Source: Spirillospora albida (lineage in GTDB: Bacteria > Actinomycetota > Actinomycetes > Streptosporangiales > Streptosporangiaceae). Taken from it: a stretch of 64,000 bases of DNA. Each line of letters opens with the position of its first letter. The first letter of the stretch is position 1. The notes under the pieces were generated by a model. It worked only from the letters and a program-made list of their open reading frames with translations. It was not told the DNA's origin and searched no databases. The stretch covers positions 62,001 to 126,000 of the forward strand of contig NZ_JOFJ01000002.1 in assembly GCF_000718255.1 (NCBI RefSeq). Reading direction: 5' to 3'. Below, piece after piece: positions 1 to 7,778 of this stretch. A program made the translations under genes and the position numbers.

Positions 1-35
1 GGTGACTTTGCCGGGGCCCGCGTGGCCTGGCGAGA

Positions 36-58
36 ATGTCGGACGCCTCGGGTAAACG
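36..58 (+). promoter_or_regulatory. Possible PafBC-like promoter of dnaB
   Basis: ATGTCGGAC at 36-44 is followed after 8 bases by TAAACG at 53-58, about 40 bases before the dnaB start. The layout resembles the actinobacterial DNA-damage promoter consensus TTGTCRGTG-N8-TANNNT, but only the TGTCGG core matches well and the last base of the -10 differs. A very similar string with the same spacing lies before the sliding-clamp paralogue at 5143-5165. Confidence 0.4.
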
Positions 59-97
59 TGGGATGGACGGGGCGGCCGAGCAGAAGGGGGTGCGGAC

Positions 98-1450
98 GTG
101 AGCGTGAGCGATCTCGGGTCATCCGAGCACGAGTTCGAGCGCACGCCCCCGAACGACATCGCCGCCGAACAGGGCGTCCTCGGTGGCATGCTCCTGTCCG
201 CGGACGCGATCGCCGAGGTCGTCGAGGTCCTCCGCACCCAGGACTTCTACCGCCCCGCGCACCAGGTCATCTACGACACGATCCTCGACCTCTACGGCCG
301 CGGCGACCCCGCCGACGCCGTCACGATCGCGGGCGAGCTCACCAAGAACGGCGAGATCGGCCGCATCGGCGGTGCCCCCTACCTGCACACGCTGATCTCC
401 TCGGTGCCCACCGCCGCGAACGCGGGCTACTACGCCAAGATCGTCCGCGAGCGGTCGGTGCTGCGCCGACTGGTCGAGACGGGCACCCGCATCGTCCAGA
501 TGGGCTACGCCGCCGACGGCGCGGACGCCGACGAGGTCCTCGACCGCGCCCAGGCCGAGGTCTTCGCGATCGCCGAGAAGCGCTCCGGCGAGGACTACAT
601 CGCCCTCAGCGAGATCATGCCGGGCGCCCTGGACGAGATCGAGGCGATCGGCAGCCGCGGCGGCCAGATGGTCGGCGTCCCCACCGGCTTCGCCGACCTG
701 GACGCCCTCACCAACGGCCTCCATCCCGGGCAAATGGTGGTAATTGCCGCAAGACCGGCAATGGGGAAGAGTACGCTGGCCCTCGACTTGGCGCGGGCGG
801 CGTCCATCAAGCACGGGTTGACGTCGGCGTTCTTCAGCCTGGAGATGGGGCGCAACGAGATCACGATGCGGCTGCTGTCGGCGGAGGCGCGGGTGGCGCT
901 GCACGCGATGCGGTCGGGCACCATGCAGGACGAGGACTGGACGCGCCTCGCCCGGAGGATGAGCGAGGTCGCCGAGGCGCCGCTGTTCATCGACGACTCG
1001 CCGAACATGTCGATGATGGAGATCCGGGCGAAGTGCCGGCGGCTCAAGCAGCAGCATGATCTGCGCCTGGTCATCATCGACTACTTGCAGCTGATGAGCT
1101 CCGGCAAGCGGGTCGAGAGCCGCCAGGTCGAGGTGTCGGAGTTCTCCCGGTCGCTGAAGCTCCTGGCGAAGGAGCTGGGCGTCCCGGTCATCGCGCTGTC
1201 GCAGCTGAACCGAGGTCCGGAGCAGCGAACGGACAAGAAGCCCATGGTGTCCGATCTCCGCGAATCGGGATCTATCGAGCAGGACGCGGACATGGTGATC
1301 CTGCTGCACCGTGAAGACGCCTACGAGAAGGAGTCGCCGCGCGCGGGCGAGGCCGACCTGATCGTGGCGAAGCACCGCAACGGCCCCACCGCGACGGTCA
1401 CGGTCGCGTTCCAGGGCCACTACAGCCGCTTCGTCGACATGGCGCAGTAG
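98..1450 (+). CDS. dnaB: Replicative DNA helicase DnaB
   Basis: Hexameric 5'-3' helicase that unwinds the replication fork and recruits primase in the cytoplasm. The 450-residue protein has the usual two-part layout: an N-terminal helical domain (about residues 15-120) and a C-terminal RecA-like ATPase domain with Walker A ARPAMGKST, the Walker B stretch LVIIDYLQLM, and the conserved DLRESGSIEQDADMV and KHRNGPT motifs. No intein interrupts the Walker A or DnaB-H4 regions. The GTG start follows an AGAAGGGGG ribosome site at 82-90. It is normal length. The genes upstream lie outside the window. Confidence 0.97.
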   Translation: MSVSDLGSSEHEFERTPPNDIAAEQGVLGGMLLSADAIAEVVEVLRTQDFYRPAHQVIYDTILDLYGRGDPADAVTIAGELTKNGEIGRIGGAPYLHTLISSVPTAANAGYYAKIVRERSVLRRLVETGTRIVQMGYAADGADADEVLDRAQAEVFAIAEKRSGEDYIALSEIMPGALDEIEAIGSRGGQMVGVPTGFADLDALTNGLHPGQMVVIAARPAMGKSTLALDLARAASIKHGLTSAFFSLEMGRNEITMRLLSAEARVALHAMRSGTMQDEDWTRLARRMSEVAEAPLFIDDSPNMSMMEIRAKCRRLKQQHDLRLVIIDYLQLMSSGKRVESRQVEVSEFSRSLKLLAKELGVPVIALSQLNRGPEQRTDKKPMVSDLRESGSIEQDADMVILLHREDAYEKESPRAGEADLIVAKHRNGPTATVTVAFQGHYSRFVDMAQ

Positions 1451-1663
1451 GCGGAACGTCTTCGCGATTCACACGCGGCCGCGGTAGCAGCGGCGGTTCT
1501 CTCGCGTGTATGGGGTGTCCCAGCGAAGGAGAACCGCGTGCGCATGAGAGAACCGTCCATCGGGGCTTCGCCGACGGGCCGCTCTCAGAGCACGGCCACC
1601 CGGGCGCAGGCCCGCAGCGATGCCGCGCTGGAGCCGTGGGCGCGCACCGCGCGTGCGGCGGGG

Positions 1664-2110
1664 TCAGCGTGCGTGGTGGTCGACCAGGCGGGCGAGCAGG
1701 GCTATGAGCTGATCGCGCTCTGCGGGGGCGAGCGGGGCCAGGAGTTCGTCCTGGATGCCCGCCAGGACGTTTTCCAACTCGTTGAGGTGGCGGGCTCCGG
1801 CGGGGGTGAGGGTGATGACGTTGCGGCGACGGTCGGCCGGGTCGGGGGAGCGGTCGATCAGGTCCTTGGCGGCGAGTTCGTTCAGGGCCGCCACGACGTC
1901 ACTGCGGTCGATGCCCGTGCGGCGGCCGAGGTCGGCCTGGCTGGACGGGCCGTACTCGTCCAGGGCGGCGAGCAGGCGGTAGTGGTAACCGCGGGCGCCG
2001 GCCGCCGCGAATCCGTCGGTGACCAGCCGGTGCCCGTGCGCGGCGGCGGTGCTGATCAGCCAGCTCGGGGTGCGCGCGAGGCGGGCCGGCGGTGCGGCAT
2101 CGGCGTTCAT
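1664..2110 (-). CDS. MarR-family transcriptional regulator
   Basis: A 148-residue winged-helix regulator. Residues about 45-110 hold the MarR fold: a recognition helix region (SSQADLGRRTGIDRSDVV) and the wing motif DPADRRRNVITLTPAG. It is transcribed away from a SnoaL-like gene that starts 91 bases upstream of it, and two nested palindromes fill that gap, so it probably represses itself and its neighbour. The ATG chosen gives a typical length; the frame remains open further upstream, but that would run through the operators and the divergent gene. The ligand is unknown. Confidence 0.85.
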   Translation of the reverse strand: MNADAAPPARLARTPSWLISTAAAHGHRLVTDGFAAAGARGYHYRLLAALDEYGPSSQADLGRRTGIDRSDVVAALNELAAKDLIDRSPDPADRRRNVITLTPAGARHLNELENVLAGIQDELLAPLAPAERDQLIALLARLVDHHAR

Positions 2111-2134
2111 CACATCCGGCAGCCTACCCACTTG

Positions 2135-2186
2135 TTGGGACGGCCAATGATTGTTATGTTGGTCATCCCAACATTGGCCGTACCAA
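2135..2186. promoter_or_regulatory. Nested palindromic operators between marR and snoaL-like genes
   Basis: An outer inverted repeat pairs TTGGGACGGCCAATG (2135-2149) with CATTGGCCGTACCAA (2172-2186), with one mismatch in 15. Inside it a perfect ATGTTGG/CCAACAT repeat with a 5-base spacer lies at 2156-2162 and 2168-2174. MarR dimers bind such 15-20 bp palindromes. The region is AT-rich against its surroundings, as expected for back-to-back promoters. Confidence 0.65.
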
Positions 2187-2200
2187 TAAAAGGAGTCCTC

Positions 2201-2590
2201 GTGCGGGATGACCGCCATGAACTGACCGACCTCGTCACCCGCCTCGGGCTGTGGCTCGACGAGCACCGCTTCGACGAGGCCCGCACCGTGTTCACCGAGG
2301 ACGCCGAGGCCCGCACCCCCGGCGGCACGGCCCGCGGCCTCGACGCCCTGGTCCGCCAGGCGAGCCGCAACCACGGCGTGCCGACGCAGCACTTCATCAC
2401 CAACCCGCTGATCGAGATCGACGGCGAGGAGGCGACGATCAGGGCCAACCTCCTCGTCGTCTTCGCGGGCGAGGGCGAGCGCCGCGTCCTCGGCGAGCGC
2501 TACGACCTGCGCGCCAGGCGCACCGCCGCGGGCTGGCGCCTGTCCCGCGTGGGCGTCCGCCCCATTTGGGACGGCCTCCAAGCGGCCTAG
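2201..2590 (+). CDS. SnoaL/NTF2-like protein
   Basis: A 129-residue cone-shaped NTF2-like fold protein, with an N-terminal helix pair (LTDLVTRLGLWLDEHRFDEA) followed by strands typical of SnoaL-like small-molecule binding or isomerase domains (LRARRTAAGWRLSRV near the end). The GTG start was chosen because AGGAG lies at 2191-2195; the same frame is open far upstream but only as antisense to the MarR gene. Divergence from MarR across palindromes suggests ligand-induced expression. The substrate cannot be told. Confidence 0.78.
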   Translation: MRDDRHELTDLVTRLGLWLDEHRFDEARTVFTEDAEARTPGGTARGLDALVRQASRNHGVPTQHFITNPLIEIDGEEATIRANLLVVFAGEGERRVLGERYDLRARRTAAGWRLSRVGVRPIWDGLQAA

Positions 2591-2651
2591 GCCGCCGGAG
2601 TCGCGGGCCGGGGCGGCGAGGTCGTCCGGACGGTCCGCGGCGGGAGGGATC

Positions 2652-3014
2652 TCAGCCGGGGACCTTGTCGAGGAATCCGTGGACGCGGTCGAAGCGGCCG
2701 TCGTCGGCGAAGACCGCGACGTCGAATCCGACCACGATGGCCTCGCCGCCCTCCGGTCCGAGCTCCCACCCGAACCGGGCCACGTTGTGGTGGGCGTCCA
2801 CGGTGCCGGACGGGCGGAACACCATGCCGGGGAACTGCTGCTGGGCGGCGCCGACGAACGCGTCGATCGCGTCCCGTCCCTCGGCGACGCCGAGGGGGTC
2901 GACGTAGACCGGGGTCAGCGTCCACATCTCGTCGATCGCGGCGCGGCGTGCGGCCGGGTCCGTCTCGTTCCAGATGGCGAGGTAGCGCTCCACCCTCTGC
3001 TGGACGTCGCTCAT
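2652..3014 (-). CDS. SnoaL/NTF2-like protein
   Basis: A second, smaller NTF2-like protein (120 residues) with no close sequence match to its neighbour at 2201. It starts RVERYLAIWNETDPAARR, a common opening of the SnoaL-like polyketide cyclase-related family, and has the central WTLTPVYVDP strand and a C-terminal GRFDRVHGFLDKVP. An RBS (GGGAGAACG) precedes the ATG. It converges on the gene ending at 2590 with about 60 bases between. Function unknown; many such proteins are small-molecule isomerases or orphan binding proteins. Confidence 0.82.
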   Translation of the reverse strand: MSDVQQRVERYLAIWNETDPAARRAAIDEMWTLTPVYVDPLGVAEGRDAIDAFVGAAQQQFPGMVFRPSGTVDAHHNVARFGWELGPEGGEAIVVGFDVAVFADDGRFDRVHGFLDKVPG

Positions 3015-3147
3015 ATCGTTCTCCCTTCGTGCGGTACCTCCACTCTCGCGGCGGACGGGACGGGAGGGCGATTAGCCGGCAGGTCATGGCGAGGGTGATG
3101 TCGGATTTCCGCTAGTGAACGGTGGTGGCGTCGGTGATGCTGGACGC

Positions 3148-4617
3148 ATGCATGAAGACGTCGAACGGTGTGTGCGGGCGGTCCGGTCGAAGGACGCCCG
3201 CTTCGACGGCTGGTTCTTCACCGGGGTCGTGACCACGGGGATCTACTGCCGCCCCAGTTGCCCGGCCGTCCCGCCGAAACCGGCCAACATGCGCTTCTAC
3301 CCGAGCTCCGCCGCGGCGCAGCAGGCGGGTTTCCGCGCCTGCAAGCGGTGCCGGCCGGACACGAGCCCCGGCTCGCCCGAGTGGAACCACAGGGCCGATG
3401 TCGTGGCGCGGGCCATGCGCCTGATGGCGGACGGGGTCGTCGACAGGGAGGGCGTTCCGGGCCTCGCCCGGAGGCTCGGGTACAGCACCCGCCAGATCGA
3501 ACGGCAGTTGAAGGCGGAGCTGGGCGCCGGTCCGCTCGCCCTTGCGCGTGCCCAGCGCGCGCAGACGGCGCGTCTGCTCATCGAGACGACGACCCTGCCC
3601 ATGGGGGACGTCGCGTTCGCGGCGGGATTCGCGAGCATCCGGGCCTTCAACGAGACCGTCCGGGAAGTGTTCGCCATGACGCCGACAGGGCTGCGTGAGC
3701 GCCTGTCCAAGGGGCAGCCGACCTGCGTCCCCGGGGTGTTGTCACTGAGGCTGCCGTTCCGCGCCCCTCTGTGTCCGGACAACCTGTTCGGCCATCTGGC
3801 GGCCACCGCGGTGCCGGGTGTGGAGGAGTGGAGGGACGGCGCGTTCCGCCGCACCCTGCGGCTCCCCCACGGGCACGGCATCGCGACCCTGCGCCCCGGC
3901 CCCGACCACGTCGCCTGCACGCTCAGCCTCAAGGACCTCCGCGACCTCGCCATCGCGATCAGTCGCTGCCGCTGGATGCTGGATCTGGACGCCGATCCCG
4001 TGGCGGTGGACGACCTCCTCCGCACCGACCCGGTGCTCGCCCCGCTCGTCGACAAGGCTCCGGGACGCCGCGTCCCGCGCACGGTCGACGCGGAGGAGTT
4101 CGCCGTCCGTGCCGTCCTCGGTCAGCAGGTCTCCACCGCGGCGGCCCGCACGCACGCCGGGCGGCTGGTCGCGTCCTACGGGGAGCCGATCTCGGATCCG
4201 TCCGGCGGGCTCACGCACCTGTTCCCGACTCCGGCCGCCCTGGCGGGGCTCGACCCGGAAACGCTCGCGTTCCCGAAATCCCGCCGGACGACCCTGACCG
4301 CGCTCGCGGCCGCGCTGGCCGAGGGCGAGATCGACCTCGGTGTGGGAAGCGACTGGGAGGAGGCCCGTGCACGCCTGGCGCGGCTCCCCGGATTCGGCCC
4401 GTGGACGATCGAGTCCATCGCGATGCGTGCCCTGGGGGACCCCGACGCGTTCATCCCCGGCGACCTCGGCATCCGGGCCGCCGCCACTCTGCTGGAACTC
4501 CCGTCCACGCCGGCCGCTCTCACCCGGCGCGCCATGGCCTGGCGGCCGTGGCGGGCTTACGCCGTCCAGTACCTGTGGGCCACGGGCGACCACCCCATCA
4601 ACCTTCTTCCCGCCTAA
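3148..4617 (+). CDS. alkA: Ada-AlkA fusion: methylphosphotriester sensor/regulator with 3-methyladenine DNA glycosylase
   Basis: A 489-residue adaptive-response protein. The Ada N-terminal zinc domain holds Cys34, Cys38, Cys65 and Cys68 (GIYCRPSC, ACKRC), the ligand set that takes methyl groups from DNA phosphotriesters. An AraC-type HTH follows (about 90-175), then an AlkA N-terminal domain and a HhH-GPD glycosylase domain with LPGFGPWTIESIAMRALGD and the catalytic-Asp segment FIPGDLGIRA. It should both activate alkylation repair genes and excise alkylated bases. The ATG at 3148 fits the family start; an in-frame GTG lies 33 bases upstream. ogt follows 13 bases downstream, so the two form an operon. 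A TGTCGGA core at 3099-3105 echoes the dnaB and dnaN-paralogue promoters. Confidence 0.93.
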   Translation: MHEDVERCVRAVRSKDARFDGWFFTGVVTTGIYCRPSCPAVPPKPANMRFYPSSAAAQQAGFRACKRCRPDTSPGSPEWNHRADVVARAMRLMADGVVDREGVPGLARRLGYSTRQIERQLKAELGAGPLALARAQRAQTARLLIETTTLPMGDVAFAAGFASIRAFNETVREVFAMTPTGLRERLSKGQPTCVPGVLSLRLPFRAPLCPDNLFGHLAATAVPGVEEWRDGAFRRTLRLPHGHGIATLRPGPDHVACTLSLKDLRDLAIAISRCRWMLDLDADPVAVDDLLRTDPVLAPLVDKAPGRRVPRTVDAEEFAVRAVLGQQVSTAAARTHAGRLVASYGEPISDPSGGLTHLFPTPAALAGLDPETLAFPKSRRTTLTALAAALAEGEIDLGVGSDWEEARARLARLPGFGPWTIESIAMRALGDPDAFIPGDLGIRAAATLLELPSTPAALTRRAMAWRPWRAYAVQYLWATGDHPINLLPA

Positions 4618-4630
4618 GAGAGGAACTGTC

Positions 4631-5137
4631 ATGGAGACGACCCATGTCGTCCTGGAAAGCCCCGTCGGCCCCCTCACGGTGGTCGTCACAGACGGCGCCC
4701 TGAGCGGGCTCTACATGGAGATGCAACGGCACCGTCCGCTGGAGGAGAGGTTCGGGGTTCGTGTGGACAACCCGGACGCGGAACCCTTCGCCGCGATCGC
4801 GGCCCAGCTCAAGGCGTACTTCGCAGGGGAGCTCACCACGTTCGACCTTCCCCTGAAGCTGAACGGGACGCCCTTCCAGCGTCGCGTCTGGGAGGCGCTG
4901 CGGAGCATCCCCTATGGCGAGACGGTCAGCTACGGAGAGCTGGCGAAGGAGCTGGGAAGCCCGGGTGCCTCCCGCGCCGTCGGCCTCGCCAACGGGCGCA
5001 ATCCGGTCGGAATCGTCGTGCCGTGCCATCGCGTCGTCGGCTCCGGCGGCGGCCTCACCGGCTACGGGGGCGGACTGGAGCGCAAGCGCTACCTGCTCGA
5101 CTTCGAGCGCGGGAACACCGAGCGGGCGCTGTTCTGA
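4631..5137 (+). CDS. ogt: Methylated-DNA--protein-cysteine methyltransferase
   Basis: A suicide repair enzyme that transfers the methyl group of O6-methylguanine to its own active-site cysteine. The 168-residue protein carries the hallmark VVPCHRV with Cys132, the upstream FQRRVWEALRSIPYGET DNA-binding helix and NGRNPVG. The ATG follows AGAGAGGAAC. It is 13 bases downstream of the Ada-AlkA gene, giving a self-contained alkylation response: sensor, glycosylase and direct-reversal enzyme. A clamp paralogue follows in the same direction behind its own promoter-like motif. Confidence 0.96.
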   Translation: METTHVVLESPVGPLTVVVTDGALSGLYMEMQRHRPLEERFGVRVDNPDAEPFAAIAAQLKAYFAGELTTFDLPLKLNGTPFQRRVWEALRSIPYGETVSYGELAKELGSPGASRAVGLANGRNPVGIVVPCHRVVGSGGGLTGYGGGLERKRYLLDFERGNTERALF

Positions 5138-5142
5138 CGCGA

Positions 5143-5165
5143 GTGTCGGACGCGCGGGTTAACGT
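5143..5165 (+). promoter_or_regulatory. PafBC-like promoter of the clamp paralogue
   Basis: GTGTCGGAC (5143-5151), 8 bases, then TAACGT (5160-5165) match the layout TTGTCRGTG-N8-TANNNT known for LexA-independent DNA-damage promoters in mycobacteria; the -10 fits fully and the -35 keeps TGTCRG. Transcription would begin near 5171-5173, which makes the GTG at 5201, not the one at 5168, the usable start. Nearly the same string precedes dnaB (36-58). Confidence 0.5.
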
Positions 5166-5200
5166 GCGTGGAGTACGCCACCGATGGAAGGAAGGTCAAG

Positions 5201-6334
5201 GTGGAGTTCCGCGTCGACCGGCAGCCGCTCGCCGAGGCCGTGGCGTGGGCGGCCCGCACGCTGCCCGCCCGTCCGGCCCTCCCCGTTCTCGCCGGGATGC
5301 TCATCGAGGCGACCGATGACGGCGGGCTGACCCTCGCCGGGTTCGACTACGAGGTGTCCGCGCGCGCCCGCACCGACGCCCAGGTGGCCGACCCCGGCCG
5401 GGTCCTCGTGCCCGGACGGCTCCTCGCGGAGATCGTCCGGAACCTTCCTCCACAGCCTGTGGACGTCTTCACCAAGGGCTCCGAGGTCGTCGTCCGCTGC
5501 GGTCCCGCGGAGTTCGGCCTCCTGACCCTCCCGGTGGAGGACTACCCCACCCTCCCCGAGCCGCCCTCCCGCGCCGGTACGGTCCCGGGCGACGTGTTCG
5601 CCGCCGCCGTGGCCCAGGTGGTGCCGGCCGCGGGCCGCGACGACACGCTGCCCATGCTCACCGGCGTCCGCATCGACATCGAGGGCGACACGATGTGGCT
5701 CGCCTGCACCGACCGGTACCGCATCGCCGCCCGCGAACTCACCTGGACGCCCGCCGACGCGTCCTTCACCGCCGGTGTCGTCGTCCCCGCCCGCACCCTG
5801 GCGGACACCGCCAAGGCCATCAGGCCGGACGCCGACGTCGCGATCGACCTCACCGGGACGGGCGACACGCTCATCGGCGTGTCCGGCGGCGGCCGCAGCA
5901 TGACCAGCCGCCTGCTCGACGAGCAGTACATCAACTACCGGTCCCGCCTGACCGGCACCTGGACGTCCACCGCGCGCGTCCGCACGGCGCCGTTCGTCGA
6001 GGCGATCAAGCGGGCGGCGCTCGTCACCGACCGCGGGACGCCCATCCGGCTCTCGTTCACCGCCGGTGAGGTCCGCCTCCGCGCCGCGTCCGGCGACTCG
6101 GCGCGGGCCGACGAGAGCCTCGCGGCCGACCTCACCGGCGAGGACATCGACATCGCGTTCGGTCCGCAGTACCTCCTGGACGGCCTCGCCGGCGTCGACA
6201 CCGAGTACGCCCGCCTGGAATGCGCGGGCCCGACCAAGGCCGCGCTCCTCACCGCGGTCCCGGACGATGAAGACTCCCCCATGGACGACACCGGTTTCCG
6301 CTACCTGGTCATGCCCGTCCGCCTGACGTCCTGA
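5201..6334 (+). CDS. DNA polymerase III beta-clamp (DnaN) paralogue
   Basis: A 377-residue sliding-clamp homologue spanning all three clamp domains. N-terminal features are EFRVDRQPLAEAVAWAARTLPARPALPVLAG and LAGFDYEVSARAR; the central domain has LPMLTGVRIDIEGDTMWLACTDRYRIAARE; the C-terminus ends YLVMPVRL, as in canonical DnaN. No dnaA, recF or gyrB lies beside it, so it is not the origin-linked dnaN but a second copy. The GTG at 5201 was chosen for the GGAAGGAAGG site just before it; a GTG at 5168 is in frame. Its place after ada-alkA and ogt suggests a role in damaged-template synthesis or repair (inference). Confidence 0.88.
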   Translation: MEFRVDRQPLAEAVAWAARTLPARPALPVLAGMLIEATDDGGLTLAGFDYEVSARARTDAQVADPGRVLVPGRLLAEIVRNLPPQPVDVFTKGSEVVVRCGPAEFGLLTLPVEDYPTLPEPPSRAGTVPGDVFAAAVAQVVPAAGRDDTLPMLTGVRIDIEGDTMWLACTDRYRIAARELTWTPADASFTAGVVVPARTLADTAKAIRPDADVAIDLTGTGDTLIGVSGGGRSMTSRLLDEQYINYRSRLTGTWTSTARVRTAPFVEAIKRAALVTDRGTPIRLSFTAGEVRLRAASGDSARADESLAADLTGEDIDIAFGPQYLLDGLAGVDTEYARLECAGPTKAALLTAVPDDEDSPMDDTGFRYLVMPVRLTS

Positions 6335-6343
6335 GGCGGCCGG

Positions 6344-6907
6344 TCACAGGTCGAGGACGGCCAGCACGAACCGGACCGTCCGGTCGCTCGTGTTGCCGTA
6401 GGAGTGCGGCCGGTCTCCGACGAAGACGGCCGCGGTCCCCTGGGGGACGGCATCGGTCCTTCCGTCCACGACGAGGGTCAGCGTGCCCTCCTGGACGTAC
6501 ACGATCTCCTTGGTCCCGGGCACGTGCGCGTCGCTCTCCCGCGTCTCCCCGGGAGCCAGTTCCCAGTCCCACAACTCCAGTGAGGGCCGGGGGTCGCTCC
6601 CCGCGAGCAGTGTCCCCGTACCGCCGCTCTCACCGCGCCACAGGACGACGTGCCGTTCGGGGGAGAAGACGCGTATCGCCGGCTCTTCCTCGACCTGGAC
6701 CAGCCGGGTGAGCGGTACGCCGAGCGCATCCGAGATCCGGATGAGCGTGCCCAGGTTGGGGTTGCCCCGGCCTTGCTCCAGGCCGACGAGGACCCCCTTG
6801 CTCACCCCGGCCCGCCCCGCCAGCTCGTCCAGGCTCCACCCGTGCCCGGCGCGCAAGGCCCGGACCGTCCGCGCGACGGCTTCCCCGATCGCATCCTGGT
6901 CGCTCAC
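6344..6907 (-). CDS. XRE-family regulator with C-terminal cupin domain
   Basis: 187 residues: an N-terminal XRE helix-turn-helix (about 10-65; WSLDELAGRAGVSKGVLVGLEQGRGNPNLGTL) followed by a cupin_2 sensor domain with strands ELAPGETRESDAHVPGTKE and TAAVFVGDRPHSYGN. Such proteins repress amine or amino-acid genes and sense a small ligand in the cupin barrel. The GTG start is set by a GGGAGG site; the frame stays open upstream but loses family similarity. It is divergent from the B3/B4-EamA operon, which is its likely target. It converges on the clamp gene 9 bases away. Confidence 0.88.
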   Translation of the reverse strand: MSDQDAIGEAVARTVRALRAGHGWSLDELAGRAGVSKGVLVGLEQGRGNPNLGTLIRISDALGVPLTRLVQVEEEPAIRVFSPERHVVLWRGESGGTGTLLAGSDPRPSLELWDWELAPGETRESDAHVPGTKEIVYVQEGTLTLVVDGRTDAVPQGTAAVFVGDRPHSYGNTSDRTVRFVLAVLDL

Positions 6908-7049
6908 CGCACCTCCCGCTCCCGGACGATTCCACCACGCGAGACCGGCCGCCGCGCCGGCCCCCCGAGTTATCCACAACTCCCGGGTTCCTCGGCGCCC
7001 CACGGCACCGACCTCCACGATGGAGCAGCCGGGCACGAGAAGAAGTGGC

Positions 7050-7105
7050 GGCGGTCGGTACAATGATATGCACGGTTCATTAAAGTGACCGATATCGGGA
7101 GGTGC
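7050..7105 (+). promoter_or_regulatory. Likely promoter of the B3/B4-EamA operon
   Basis: An AT-rich island in the 202-base gap between the divergent XRE-cupin gene and the B3/B4 gene. It holds TACAATGAT, a -10-like element, an imperfect dyad CGGTTCA...TGACCG near 7073-7091, and the GGGAGG ribosome site at 7098-7103. The dyad is the natural candidate for the XRE-cupin operator; no experimental consensus is known to me. Confidence 0.35.
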
Positions 7106-7109
7106 GAGG

Positions 7110-7778
7110 ATGCTGGACCGGATCGCCGTGGACGACGCCGTACGGGAGCTGCGGCCCGATTTCGTCGTGCTCGTCATGACCGCCGAGGGGCTCCGCAACG
7201 GCCCGAGCGATGACGACTCGGCCGGCTGGCTGGCGGAGGCGGCCCGCCACCACGCGAACGCCGACGACCCCCACGTGGAGGCATGGCGCGAGGCGTACCG
7301 GGCGTTCGGCGCGAAGCCGCAGCGCACCCGCCCCTCCGTGGAGGCTCTGCTGCGCCGGGCCGACGCGCTGCCGTCCATCAACAAGGTCGTGGACGCCTAC
7401 AACGCGGTCAGCGTCCAGTACGCGCTCCCCATCGGCGGCGAGGACCTGGACGCCTATGTCGGCCCGGCGAGGCTCGTCCGCGCGACGGGCGAGGAGCCCT
7501 TCGACGTGATCGCCGGAGGCGAACCCGCCATCGAGCACCCCGTCGCGGGCGAGGTCGTCTGGCGCGACGACACGGGCGTGACGTGCAGGCGGTGGAACTG
7601 GAGGCAGTGCGTCCGGACGCGCGTGACGGAGACGACGGAGAACGTCCTGTTCCTCATGGAGACCCTCGCCCCGTACCCGCTCGACCGCCTCCACCGAGCG
7701 GGCGACGACCTCGCCTCCCGGCTCCGCGCGATCACGCCGGACGCCCGGATCCAGAGCCGGCTGATCGGCGAACGGTGA
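7110..7778 (+). CDS. B3/B4 (tRNA-editing-like) domain protein
   Basis: A 222-residue protein with the B3/B4 domain otherwise found in the PheRS beta subunit, where it edits Tyr-tRNA(Phe). Visible signatures are SVEALLRRADALPSINKVVD, NAVSVQYALPIGGEDLD and the C-terminal WNWRQCVRTRVTETT. Free-standing versions are common in actinobacteria and are often paired with an XRE-cupin regulator and a transporter, as here. The exact substrate of the stand-alone form is not established. The stop codon overlaps the start of the EamA gene by one base (TGATG), so the two are translationally coupled. Confidence 0.85.
   Translation: MLDRIAVDDAVRELRPDFVVLVMTAEGLRNGPSDDDSAGWLAEAARHHANADDPHVEAWREAYRAFGAKPQRTRPSVEALLRRADALPSINKVVDAYNAVSVQYALPIGGEDLDAYVGPARLVRATGEEPFDVIAGGEPAIEHPVAGEVVWRDDTGVTCRRWNWRQCVRTRVTETTENVLFLMETLAPYPLDRLHRAGDDLASRLRAITPDARIQSRLIGER

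Noticed and set aside
1538..1660. GTG with an AAGGAG site after dnaB, opening a plus-strand frame that runs through to 2590
   Set aside because: Beyond about 1660 it is purely antisense to the MarR gene and its composition is not coding-like; only the last 129 codons (from 2201) are a real gene. A 9-base inverted repeat (1493-1501 / 1529-1537) there may be a dnaB 3' hairpin instead.
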